A stretch of DNA of 64,000 bases from Circinella minor (Eukaryota; Mucoromycota; Mucoromycetes; Mucorales; Lichtheimiaceae). Position numbers and translations under genes: made by a program. The stretch is taken from the NCBI GenBank assembly GCA_016758965.1, contig JAEPRB010000026.1:1-64000 (forward strand). Reading direction: 5' to 3'. Below, piece after piece: positions 53,860 to 64,000 of the stretch. Under the pieces are notes generated by a model. It saw only the letters and a program-made list of their open reading frames with translations, made no database searches and was not told the DNA's origin. Positions within the stretch are counted from its first letter, which is position 1, and each line of letters starts with the position of its first letter.

Positions 53860-55814
53860 TTTTAGAATAATATACGTACAGTTTTTGATAAACGAATGGG
53901 AAGGGGGGATATATCTAAGAATATATAAAGTGAATTTAAGATTGGCTAACGAAGAAGAAAATTAAAAAAAAAACCTCTTCTCTTTTATAACTTTTTTTTC
54001 GTGTATGATTCTAGTTCTTTAATAATTGCTGTTGGCGTGATAATAGATAACCAGAATTGTTTTACAAAGTCAATATCATGCTCCGACATATATTTTATTA
54101 CACCATATTAATTGGAAGGTGGCCCAGGCATCGAAAAAAACGTTTCTTTTAGATTATCTAATATTGCGACAGCTGTCAATTGTTAATTTCTAATAATTGC
54201 GGTACAATTTCCCAAAATATTCCTCGGGTCCCAGCTGTGGTAATAAAAAACTCTTATTTTAAATTTTCTCCGATTTAAAGAAAATTTCCGCATATTAATA
54301 ATGGTCGCGAACAGCAGCATTGTTAATGGATCACCAATTGGTGTCAGGAAAAATCTGTAATTACATTAAAAGACTATGCGCAGAATTAATATTCATATTG
54401 GGAAAATAAAAATGAAAACAGAAAAAAAAAACTCGTGGGCCGATCAGCCCTGATAAAATAATAATTTATTTCTATTTTATGATAACTCACATCGAGATCT
54501 TAAAGAGACCATCCAAAAGGATCACACAAAGAATTGTCACATGCTATGGATTTTAATCTACATTACTAGTCTTTACATCATCTTATCATTATTTATTTCG
54601 TTGTCCTGACGAGCAATAATACAGTAGCTGTGACTGATTATTCTACTCGTAATAAATATATGTTGGTTGATGGTAAGCTACAGTTCGATATACCATATTG
54701 TCGAGAGGACTTGGTGCGATCGAACTAGACCATATTGACACATCATTCTTCTCATCAATATTAATTTGTTAAAATGAGTGTAATACAGACTTGGGAATAT
54801 TTATGGACCAATACATTCGTTCTGGCAGCTAAACTTTCATGTCACTACTATCTCTATCATTACTGTGCTTTTGATTGTCGCTACAGGAACAAATCTCTCG
54901 CCTGGGAGAAATCGAAGGTAAAAAGTTACGGGATGATGATTCATTTACTGTATTTATCATGAAACTTAGTGCCATTAAAAATTTTCAATTAGTGCAACAT
55001 TTATTTCTTTAGCTATTGACTTCTTCGACAGTTCTTCTTTTTCCTTAAGTAAAAAGTAATACGACAACAGCAGCACCAGTAAAATATACATGTTTATATA
55101 TACGATTTTCTATTATCGTTTTTTCTTATTTTGTCTAGCATAATACTTGAGTTACTGCTCCGGTTTAGCAGCTGGTATACGTTCGATGTAGAGATCCTGA
55201 GAAAATGGTGCTTTTACCCGTATGCTTTTATAAATCGATGGCTTGACGTCAATTTGCTATATATAATTAATATTAAAGGCACACGATCCTTATTTGTCTA
55301 TAGCTGACATAAGTAGACACAGGAAGGATAAGACGTACATAAGGAATACGAACATTTTTTAACGCTGGAGTGTACCTATCTTATCCTAATTCACAATCAA
55401 TTTAGTGAACTGAAATATATCAACCCACCATTATTTGTTTTTTTTTTTTATTATTATTTAAAACATTTCACTAAATATTAATACGTAAATTTTTTATTTA
55501 TTTTACGTATCGACGTATTTTAGAATGTGTAACACGTCTAGTCATATCAGATCTGAGATAATAAAAAAGCAATCACAAATTATATTAACTCATCATTTTA
55601 ATTCTAAAGTTTGATACAATATGATGTTGGATCTACATTATTCCAACCAATTGAAAAGTCGGTTATTTTATATAGCTTGCGATATTTTCAAAGGATGTGG
55701 GTTGCTCTTTTTTTTTTAATGAGAAGAAGGTTGATTGATCATTCCCAATTAATTATAAGCATAGCACTTAAGAAATATTAAGTATAAAAACTATTTGGTT
55801 TCTGAAGCAATCAC
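53860..55814. other. Intergenic region between the GH45 gene and its decayed copy
   Basis: The left part presumably includes the promoter of the endoglucanase. I see no convincing gene; the small frame at 54774-54962 (plus) is not supported by any motif. Confidence 0.45.
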
Positions 55815-56688
55815 TTTTCCCCGCTATTTCAGCTGGGTACCCGACTTTCCCAAAAGTTATTGTAGGGTTAGTAGCATTTTTGAAACAGTTAAATCGTTAT
55901 TTACAAGGAGCTTTCAATTCGCTTGGGAGTTGGGAACAAACGTCAACAGATCTAATACTGTCATGATGTTTACCTAACTGTCAGAAGGAGTAGCTAATTA
56001 ATAATTGAAATTAGAAAAAAAAAAGAATAGTGCTTAATTTTATGCATGATAATATATATAAATTTCGTTTAACATCAAAAAATGAAAGAAACTTACAGCT
56101 ATTAAAGAGGCCTAGATTTTCACTGGGAAATTGAAGGTCAAAATGTTTACCCGCTGACCCACCACCAGTGTCGGTGACCTGGTCAACCGTTCCTTGTCTT
56201 CAATAACGCCTGAGTTAAATGTGAATTATTAACAGCCACAACACCATACAGATCCATCTTTAATGACGGCTATAACTTCAGGAAAATCATAAACAGCTCC
56301 AGCCTGATTATCAATATACACGTAAAGTCCATCACCACTGCATCCGCTCTACCAATAATGATACGTACTGTACCAGAAAGTAAATAGTATAAGTACAGAT
56401 TTGGTTAAGAGTACATAGTAGTGGTGAAAATTGGCAGTGGGCTTATAATAATATAAAAAAAAATGTCATGTTATTATCTGTTCATTAGTATCTATCAATC
56501 TGGAAGAGCCATCAACTTTACAAGAGCTAATAGAATATGTGACATTAGTCTTATGAGACCAGCTGCATAAATCCTTGCAGCAATCCCGGTAATAGGTATT
56601 CGTCCCATTTAGAGCGCGGGAAAAAGTCACAAGACTACGTAGCCAAAACAGCAGCTACCAAAATTTTGAGGAAAGTTGTTTTGATCAT
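55815..56688 (-). pseudogene. Decayed GH45 endoglucanase copy lacking CBM1
   Basis: Every part of the neighbouring GH45 gene except the CBM and linker can be followed in order on the minus strand. A signal peptide starts at ATG 56688 (MIKTTFLKILVAAVLA). Next comes TYYRDCCKDLCSWSHK with the first catalytic Asp retained (about 56592-56545), then CKVDGSSRLIDTNEQ. The GCSGDGLYVYIDNQ exon follows (near 56344-56300), then VWCCGC (near 56245) and finally a C-terminal stretch matching SELKAPCK ... RFNCFKNATNPTITFGKV (near 55930-55838). Stops interrupt it: a TAG just after the signal peptide, a double TAA after WCCGC, and a TAA where the functional gene has Trp. The substrate-loop region near 56150 is also frame-disrupted. 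It is a dead paralogue. Confidence 0.85.
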
Positions 56689-57134
56689 ATCGTAAATATA
56701 TATACAGAAGTATATTTTATGATGCGATAAGAATAGCTTTTGAGTTGACTTCCAAAAAATTAGAAAAGGATAGCCTTCTTATTCTTTTATGACCTCTTTT
56801 TTAACTATTCATTGATTCGTTTTTCTTGTGGTTGATAACGAGACAATGTAAAAAGTATGTGAAATCAACAGTTAGAAAGACACCATTACAAAATACATGA
56901 CATTTACTGATATTAATGCGGCAATATGACACCAGTAGTAGTAAGATTTCTCTAAACGCGAAACTGCTTACATACTTACTGTTTTGCCATAAATTAAATA
57001 ATATTACGTAAGCCACCAGTGTTTTATGATAGCTTTTGGTATATGCCTCTATCATATTTCTCATTATCACTATCACTATGATTATCATTGTCTTTTTCTT
57101 TTATTTAAAAAAATTCTACTACATATTTAATTAG

Positions 57135-57419
57135 AAAGATCATGAAGACAACATCAACCACCATTTTGATAGAATTGAAAAAGCACTGAAATATCTCGGA
57201 CGGATAACGATTCCAGTTACATCGAAAGTACGTAGAAAATTTACAAACAAATAATATCTCATGTCAGTCACTGGGAAGAAACGAGTTAAAAAAAGCGTGC
57301 CGGGTATACTAATTTTTATGGTTCGCCGAAGTATGAAAGAGAAAATAACAACATATCTGCAGGAATTACATAAAAAATTCAATAAACAACCACATTATCC
57401 TATGCATCAATTTCTATAA
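57135..57419 (+). pseudogene. Coding-like relic with one internal TAA
   Basis: After an acceptor-like TTAG the plus strand stays in one frame for 95 codons to TAA 57417-57419, broken once by TAA at 57252-57254. Segments such as NHHFDRIEKALKYLGRITIP and RRSMKEKITTYLQELHKKF look like real protein, basic and helical. I do not recognise the family. The TAA could be a former CAA. Confidence 0.4.
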
Positions 57420-57811
57420 ACTGATATTTTTCATGAAGTCGTCACTTGACGTCCCTTAATTTTCCAGGGCACGAAGCCGCCGGCGGGATAATGATGATGT
57501 TGGGTCACAAGAGTTTTCAATTCCATGTCTCAGATTTTCCCCAGTCGGATTACATCCGATCATTTGCAACGTGAGGCCTGTTGTAAACTTATAAGGTATC
57601 GTTGTATTTGTAATATATATATATATCCATTTGCAGTTCAATGTGATATACTGCTTAGATATATTTTTAATGCAGATTTTATGCATGCTCTGATACAGTA
57701 GACTATATGTTATTGTCTGCGGGCGGGATATAATACTAATTATGAAAAAGTAAGAAAAAATGATAGCAACTATAAAAATTAATTCAAAGTGTTGGCATTT
57801 ATAAAATGGTG

Positions 57812-58054
57812 TTACCCCTCCGTCACAAGCCTTTTTTTCGTTTTTTTGTAAGTACATCTAATGACACTGTAGTTAATGTCATGGGGAATATAAACATGAT
57901 CATTCACCTCAACAAATATAGCACTCATACGACTAAGAATAATACGTAATTTATCTATATACGCATAACGTTTAATGCTAATATAAATACCACTTTGATT
58001 GGCGAACACTTCAAACACCCTTTTTTTATTGCCCCAATACACACACACACACAC
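57812..58054 (-). other. Coding-like minus-strand fragment
   Basis: This 80-codon frame has natural-looking composition (RVFEVFANQSGIYISIKRYA, YIDKLRIILSRMSAIFVEVN, then DHVYIPHDIN). It begins in a (CA)n repeat and has no clear start, so it is probably an exon or relic of something larger. Family not recognised. Confidence 0.35.
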
Positions 58055-58499
58055 TAGGACATACTAGAGATATGTGTTGTGTTAAAACGTTTCAGTAACT
58101 GCATCTAAATACTAATTTCTTGTTACTAAACAAGGCTTTATTTATTGGAGAATAAAGTGTCTTGCTGAGCATCTACAAAACGTTAACAGTGAGCTGCGCA
58201 CATGGCAGTGGCGTTTGTTCTTTTAAATTCTACACCCTGAAGAAAATGATACCGCTTTGGTTTATGACAATTTTTTAATATTCCCAAAAACAAATAATGT
58301 TTTTAGAAATTAAGTAATATGCATGATAAAAATATAAACGCGTGAAATACGTATGTTGTCAAAGCTTCTTGTTTTACATATATATATATAGATTTCCTGC
58401 GAAACAACAACTTTCATTTCTTTTGCTCTTTTTCTCGTTATTCTCTTTTCTCTTTCTATTTTATAGTATTATATAGAAAATAAAAATATACCAAGTGAT

Positions 58500-59120
58500 A
58501 TGTCGAAGCCTGTTTCTATAAAAAATTTCCAACTTCCAATGGCTATCTCAACGATCACATCATCTCCTCATACTACAAATGATGAATCTATGAGTAGTTC
58601 TTCTTCTAGTTGCTCTTCTTCTCCCACCATATCAGAATCACTTCAATATTCTGATAAATATTATTATAATCACCATCGAGACAAACCTCGTTCATTACCA
58701 ACACCTTCGTTGACATCACCACAACGAGAATATCATCCGTATTTTGATGATAGTAAGCCAACCACTTCACCGTCTTCTCCATCTTTACCACTCACAACAC
58801 CACTCTCACTGCAAGAAAGGCGGGAAAGAAACAAAGCAGCATCTGCAAAGTACCGTGCGAAAAAAAATCTACAACATGGTGAAATGAAATCTGTAATTAA
58901 TTCTTTAACCCGAGAAAATGAACTATTGCAACGACAGCTTGACCATATCAGACAAGAAAATAATCATCTCAAGGCAACGTGTGATCGAATTCGGGGGAAA
59001 ATGATGGCAGAAAAAATGTTAAAACGTATGATGGCTGACGATAAACGTAATGTTCGAGAACTAAAGTCAATGCTTCACTTGGAAAATGATGATGACGAGA
59101 ACGAAAACATCGTCTTATAA
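58500..59120 (+). CDS. bZIP transcription factor (Cys3/Met4/Gcn4-like basic region)
   Basis: Single exon, 206 aa, with a good start after a pyrimidine-rich leader. The N-terminal 100 residues are Ser/Pro/Thr-rich. The basic region (about residues 105-125) reads RRERNKAASAKYRAKKN, with the invariant Asn and Arg of the N-x7-R bZIP signature. A leucine-zipper-like heptad stretch follows, with hydrophobic residues at V, L, L, L and I (MKSVINSLTRENELLQRQL). The AAS-A-(K/R)-(Y/F)-R variant is that of fungal Cys3/Met4 and Atf4-like factors, which often regulate sulphur or amino-acid metabolism. The target pathway here is not shown by the sequence. The last 40 residues are basic, then strongly acidic (HLENDDDENEN). 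Confidence 0.92.
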   Translation: MSKPVSIKNFQLPMAISTITSSPHTTNDESMSSSSSSCSSSPTISESLQYSDKYYYNHHRDKPRSLPTPSLTSPQREYHPYFDDSKPTTSPSSPSLPLTTPLSLQERRERNKAASAKYRAKKNLQHGEMKSVINSLTRENELLQRQLDHIRQENNHLKATCDRIRGKMMAEKMLKRMMADDKRNVRELKSMLHLENDDDENENIVL

Positions 59121-62100
59121 AAAACTGTTATTATTATTATTATTAGATAAATAAATTTATGATCACTGTATTATTATTATAACTTTTCCTTCCCATACAC
59201 ACATGGACATGTCCTATCTCCTTTTATTTGCTTGATTTTTCAGGTATTATTTTGTAAAAAAAATACCCCCATCCTTCTCCGTAGTAAAAAAAAAAGAACA
59301 CTACATATATCATATGACTTAACTCAAAAATTTATATCTATGTACTATTCTCCATTTTTTTCTTTTTATAAAACGTTGTATGATTTTTCTTTTACATTAC
59401 TCTATCTATGCGGTCTATTTTTTTCACTTGTATGTTTATATATTTATCTCTTTTTAGTATTCTTCACTGGCGACCCATAGATATACACATTTTTTAAGCA
59501 TCAAATGATGTTCCATTATAACCGAATAAAAAATCTATAATGTTTATTATTATTATTACTTTTGTTTTTTTAATAAAGTGCCACTTTTGATTGCTTAGTG
59601 TTGAAACCAATATAATGGCAAGCTTACATTTTTTTCACTGATATTGAAACAATCAGGATCATAGTAAGTATTACGTCATATTAGCTGTATTATTTACATA
59701 CGCATCTTCTGAAGTTTCAAACACATCTCATAATTTATTTTAATATTTTTGCTTATATATTATATGATAAATGATCGTATATTTATATAAACTTTATTTA
59801 TGCTCAATTATAATACTACTGTGTATAATCAATTAGTAAAAGACGTTGAAGAAAGTAAAGTATCGTATGTATAAATGTATGCCTACGCTATTGTAACATA
59901 TTTTTTTTTGCTATTGTATATGAGTATATAAATAATTTACATTGGATAAACCACAAGGTATTAAACACTAATTTAGAAACAGATAAGTGGTTTGCTTGTT
60001 GCTTGTGTATTGAAAAATAATAAGAATCTTTTTAAACTGTTGAATACAACAAGTAGTAAATTTTGACTTGCAAATTTAAGTTGTCTTTGAGTAAATGGAG
60101 CTTTTTGCAATAACTTAAGAAATCAAATAAAAGAGATTTGATAAGCCTATCCCGTTAATGAAATGTTGAAGAACATTCCAGATTATTGGGAAACCCAGAA
60201 AATATGCAATAAGATACACTATTGTTGCTCCAAACTATCAAATGAATTGCTTTTATTATTATTATTACTTGGGTAATAAGTTCATAATAAAATTTAACAG
60301 TTGCTAATATAACGACAAGTAATATTCAGGACGTTGTATGACAATATTTACGTCGAATTTTTCCCCATGAAACATATTGTAAAGCGATAGCGTAATATTC
60401 AGCAATAATTAAAGAAAAGTACAGTTGTGATATTTGGAAGCAAATATTTCTATATTATACATTATTAATTATATGTATTATTCAAAGAAAGAGTGAAATA
60501 ATAGGTTGTGCCAATATAATCGGAACCAGTTTCATCTGATCGATAATTAAAAATTTTGGGTAGTACAAAACAGTTTAGTATTGTGGTACACAACATGCCT
60601 AGATATGTTTAAGAGTTTACCGGGATCAGTTTCGATTCATTATTTTCTATATACATAACGTTTTGGCTTTAATAACGAGACTTGAAATAGTATTGTGATA
60701 AGGTTTAGAGAATGCTACTTTTAATCATATGTACACAGAAGAAAAATGCTTTTTTTTTCTTTTACCTTTTTTTCTTTACCCAGTTGTTTTCAATCCGCTG
60801 ATGATGTCTCAGTGACACATGTTACATATATAGTTGTGTAAAAGGACAAAATTCAATAGCATCCTGAATCAACAGCAGTACGTCAAATATTCGAAATATG
60901 AAGAAAAAACCCAAAGCAAAAAGTACATACCCAGTTCAACGTCGAGTCGAATTTTTGTTACGCTAATTTTTACGAGTAAATTGATCAGTATTGTTTACTA
61001 CACCAGGGTTGACAGGGTATTTTTAATTGTGTCACTTGGATTTTATCACTCATTGAATATCATAATTATAACACAATAATTATATTGCTCTATGAAATCT
61101 TGTAAAATAATAAAAGCACTTTTATTATTTATAAGGTTGCTTGATTGGAATTGACAGAAACATTTTACCAATTGACTCATTATTGGTGGAAAGGTTGTTA
61201 TGGTGATACGTTGGCAAATAATATCCATGCAAATAAATAACGTGGGTAATTACTCGCACTTTTTTTTTTTAATAATAATCTGGCACATGAATCTTTCGTC
61301 TAGAAATAATAAAAAAAAGGAGAAAAGATTAAGATACTAAAGAAAAGATATATTTTATACTTTTTAATAAAAAAAAATACTTTTAATAGAATTAAAAATA
61401 ATAAAAGTAAACAAAAAACAATGGAAAATAGGAAATAAAAAGTGGCAGTGCAACAGGTAATAATTCTTCAGTTAAAATTACATTCCAAAAACATTTACAT
61501 TTATCAATGACAATAAGAAGAAGAAGAAGAAGAAGAAACCGGTGTAAAAGTTAGACATCATGTCAGGAACGTTCGCGATCCAGACTACTGACTCAAAAGA
61601 GAATATAATAAATTGCGGTGTTTACTTTTTTGTGATCATGAGAAAATAAAATGTCATCTTTTAAAAAAGAAACTTTGGTTTTTCTTACATGACTCAACCG
61701 AAAATAAATAGATTTTAGAATATAAAAATATACAATTCTAAGTTTTATTTTTCAAAAGTAGGTGAATTAAAAAATCCTTTGATATTCTTTTCCCCCCTGC
61801 ATCCGTCATTATTCTTGAATATTGATAATAAAAAGTTAGATATATTCCGACACTCAGCATGTCTTTTTCTTTTTCTTTATAAACAATGTTTTATATAATA
61901 ACTCCTCTTATCAAAAACGATATATAATATATATTTGGTTAATAAACAGAAAAGCAAACAAAAATAAAAAAAAGAAGCTTATCTAAAAAAGACTAGAATA
62001 TAAAAAAAAAAAAAAAAAAAAGAAAAACTTTGTTAATTATATTTTTTTAAGACCAAGAAATGTTATTTTTCTATAATGAACAATGAGTTTTACCCAATAA

Positions 62101-62312
62101 GAAAATTGAATTTTTATTTTTAGTTATTATTGTGTTATGTTTGTACCGTTTTCCAGGAACAAGAAAAAAAAAAGTGCCGCACTTTTACGCAACTTTCTTT
62201 TTACGCTCCTTTTTCCTTTCTTCTTTCTTCAAATTTTTTGTTTTTTAGTTCCTTTCCTTTTTTTCCCTCTTTTTTTTTTGTCGACAAACTTATTCTTCCT
62301 CTTGATCATAAT
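59121..62312. other. Long AT-rich intergenic region, no supported gene
   Basis: Repetitive features include ATT/AAT repeats near 59130-59146 and 60254-60267 and an (AGA)n run near 61516-61538. Open frames are short and homopolymer-based. The right end (62130-62300) is the pyrimidine-rich leader of the lyase gene. Confidence 0.5.
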
Positions 62313-63501
62313 ATGTACTTAATTCCACAGCTAGCAGTTCTCGCATCCAGTCTTTTAGCTATATCATCGGCCCAAAGTCTTTCTAGTCGCGCAAATGAAC
62401 TTGGTCTTAAACAAACATGGACTGCTCCTATGGGTGATGATGGCAGTGCCAACAGTTTTTTGAAAGACCAATGGGGTGTTTCAACTGCCAACTTTTACGG
62501 AAACTCTGACGTCAAGTTTGAAAGTGATCCTATTACCCAGAACGGTACGGTATTGAGTGTAGTTTATCCAGCTGGTTCTTATTCTCCTTCTGGTTCCAAG
62601 TCAAACGATGGTAGTATGGGTGGTGCTGAATTCAACGCAGCTCCTATTGAGGGTAATTTTGATGCTGCACTATTGAGCTATGAACTTGCATTCGCAGAGA
62701 ATTTTGACTGGGTTCTTGGCGGAAAATTACCTGGTCTCTTTGGAGGTAGAATATTTTTTATTTTTATTTCAAGACTAGACCCAAAATTTCTATAATTATT
62801 CGTAATTTAACTTTTTTTTTTGTTGCTCAAAATTAAGGTTCTAGCGACGAAAGTTGTTCAGGTGGAAACGAAGCTGATGGCTCAAACTGTTATTCGATGC
62901 GTCTCATGTGGCGTCAATCTGGTATGCTTAACTTTTTATTATTTTTTAAACAAGCTATTATGATCTCTCTTTTTGTTTCTCGAAATACAGTTCACTTTGT
63001 GTCACACAATACGCTAAACAGCAATCTTTGGATGATAAAATAGGTGCGGGAGAAGCATATGGCTACATCCCCGACAAAAGCATTTGCGGTTCCAGTTCAA
63101 CTCAGTGCAACGACGAATACGGCATTAGCTTTTCTCGTGGTGTTATGTCATTTAAAACGAATCAATGGACTAAATTGGAAATCTACGTCAAGATCAACAA
63201 TGCAACCGCCGATAACGGTGTTCTTCAAGTTTGGCAAGATGGTTCCTTGGTCATCAATCAACAAAAAATTAAATATAGAACTAGTAACGCTATTGCAGCT
63301 TCATCCATTATGTTCAGTACTTTCTTTGGAGGAGGAGACACAAAATATGCTACCCCTGTTGATACTTTTACCTATTATAAAAATATTGAATACAGTGTCG
63401 GGAATCAAGTAGAACTTAGTGATAGTTCCTCTACCCGTGTTACAACCGCTTACTCATTTGTCGCCCTTGCTGCAGTTGCATGTTATTTTGTGTCATTGTA
63501 A
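62313..63501 (+). CDS. Secreted polysaccharide lyase, PL14/PL20-like jelly roll, probably GPI-anchored
   Basis: Predicted 324 aa from exons 62313-62745, 62838-62921 and 63044-63501. A signal peptide (LAVLASSLLAISSAQS) is followed by one beta-jelly-roll domain with the family's core blocks: GGKLPGLFGG, a Cys pair in SCSGGNEADGSNCYSMRLMW, GAGEAYGYIPDKS and VLQVWQDGSLVIN. The extreme C-terminus is a small-residue stretch plus hydrophobic tail (SFVALAAVACYFVSL), suggesting GPI attachment to membrane or wall. The fold matches the polysaccharide lyase family 14-like group, which includes alginate and glucuronan lyases. Mucoromycete walls are rich in glucuronic-acid polymers, so self-wall remodelling is a reasonable guess, but substrate cannot be read from sequence. 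I chose ATG 62313 because the signal peptide begins there. Confidence 0.82.
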
Positions 63502-64000
63502 AAGAATGTGTGTTTATTGATGATTTCCGCCAATTTATGAACTAGCACAAAAAAAAAGACACTACAACAACATCGACACGTAAAGATTACACAAACACAC
63601 GGACACTTACACAAAATTACACGCACGCACGATATACCAGCTCACTTTATCATACATTTACGCATAGCCTTTGTACCTTTATATACGTTATATTATTTTT
63701 GCTAGTACTATTATTTATTTTCTCTTTTATACCGTATTTTACTTCCACTTCTACATCGTCTCTTCTCCTTTAACATCCTTTTACTATTTTCTCATATCCC
63801 TCCTTATTTTCTTGTATGTACTTATCCTGTGTTCTATCACTTTAAATATATCTATATATACTTTACTATAATAATTCATAATGTTTCTTACTGAATGTTT
63901 CTTGATATCCTTCTTGCATCTATACAATCATTGTCTTTTGATTATTATCAATCCTTGAATAAATACATCGTATACGTATATATATGTGTGTATGAGTACA
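63502..64000. other. 3' flank of the lyase gene
   Basis: Presumed 3' UTR and spacer; a CA-rich stretch lies near 63540-63635 and pyrimidine-rich DNA follows. No gene seen to the window edge. Confidence 0.5.

Larger units (their letters stand above)
56689..58499. other. Relic-rich intergenic region
   Basis: Apart from the two coding-like relics listed separately, I see no supported gene. A minus-strand frame at 57585-57456 includes GENLRHGIENSCDPTSSLSR and may be another fragment. A short (CA)n run lies near 58039-58054. The right end contains the pyrimidine-rich leader of the bZIP gene. Confidence 0.45.

Overview
The window reads as nuclear DNA of an early-diverging filamentous fungus, most likely Mucoromycota (Mucorales-like). 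It is strongly AT-rich, with long poly(A)/poly(T) tracts, short AT-rich GT-AG introns of about 50-110 bp, many exons per gene and Q/N/S-rich low-complexity stretches in coding sequence. A GH45 endoglucanase carrying an N-terminal CBM1 and a Gpc1-type acyltransferase also fit. The assignment is an inference; I could not search a database.

Layout. 0.8-6.4 kb (+): a short SMN (survival motor neuron) homologue, then a large NF-X1/FAP1-type zinc-finger protein. 7.5-8.5 kb (-): xylose reductase-type aldo/keto reductase. 10.9-12.5 kb (+): an Opy2-like single-pass membrane anchor. 16.9-20.2 kb (-): Gpt2/Sct1-type glycerol-3-phosphate acyltransferase, divergent from a glycerophosphocholine acyltransferase at 22.1-23.6 kb (+). 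24-27 kb: coding-like exon remnants on both strands that I could not name. 30.3-31.1 kb (+): an unrecognised acidic protein. 31.7-36.0 kb (-): a 16-exon, mitochondrial-type alanyl-tRNA synthetase.

36.1-41.5 kb is the most unusual part. It is a roughly 5.3 kb element with imperfect terminal inverted repeats of about 140 bp, carrying a decayed Myb/SANT-like gene and a decayed multi-exon Fanzor (eukaryotic TnpB/OMEGA nuclease). The Fanzor keeps a RuvC-I DPG block, a Cys4 zinc finger and a RuvC-III RDLNAANNI motif. Its left end lies only about 90 bp upstream of the AlaRS start codon.

43.0-45.6 kb (+): a probable transcription regulator with two copies of a DUF8032-like block. 46.0-47.3 kb: a GH47 mannosidase fragment cut off at a roughly 265 bp MITE-like element, then another decayed frame. 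48.3-50.9 kb (-): a kelch-repeat type I membrane protein. 52.5-53.9 kb (-): a secreted CBM1-GH45 endoglucanase, with a decayed CBM-less GH45 copy at 55.8-56.7 kb. 58.5-59.1 kb (+): a bZIP factor. 62.3-63.5 kb (+): a secreted, probably GPI-anchored PL14-like polysaccharide lyase.

Intact housekeeping genes therefore alternate with relic-rich accessory stretches (24-28, 36-41, 46-48, 55-58 kb). Several relic stop codons could be explained by C-to-T transitions at Gln or Arg codons. Exon boundaries were placed by hand from splice consensus, reading phase and family similarity. For the fully modelled genes the exon lengths sum to an exact multiple of three.
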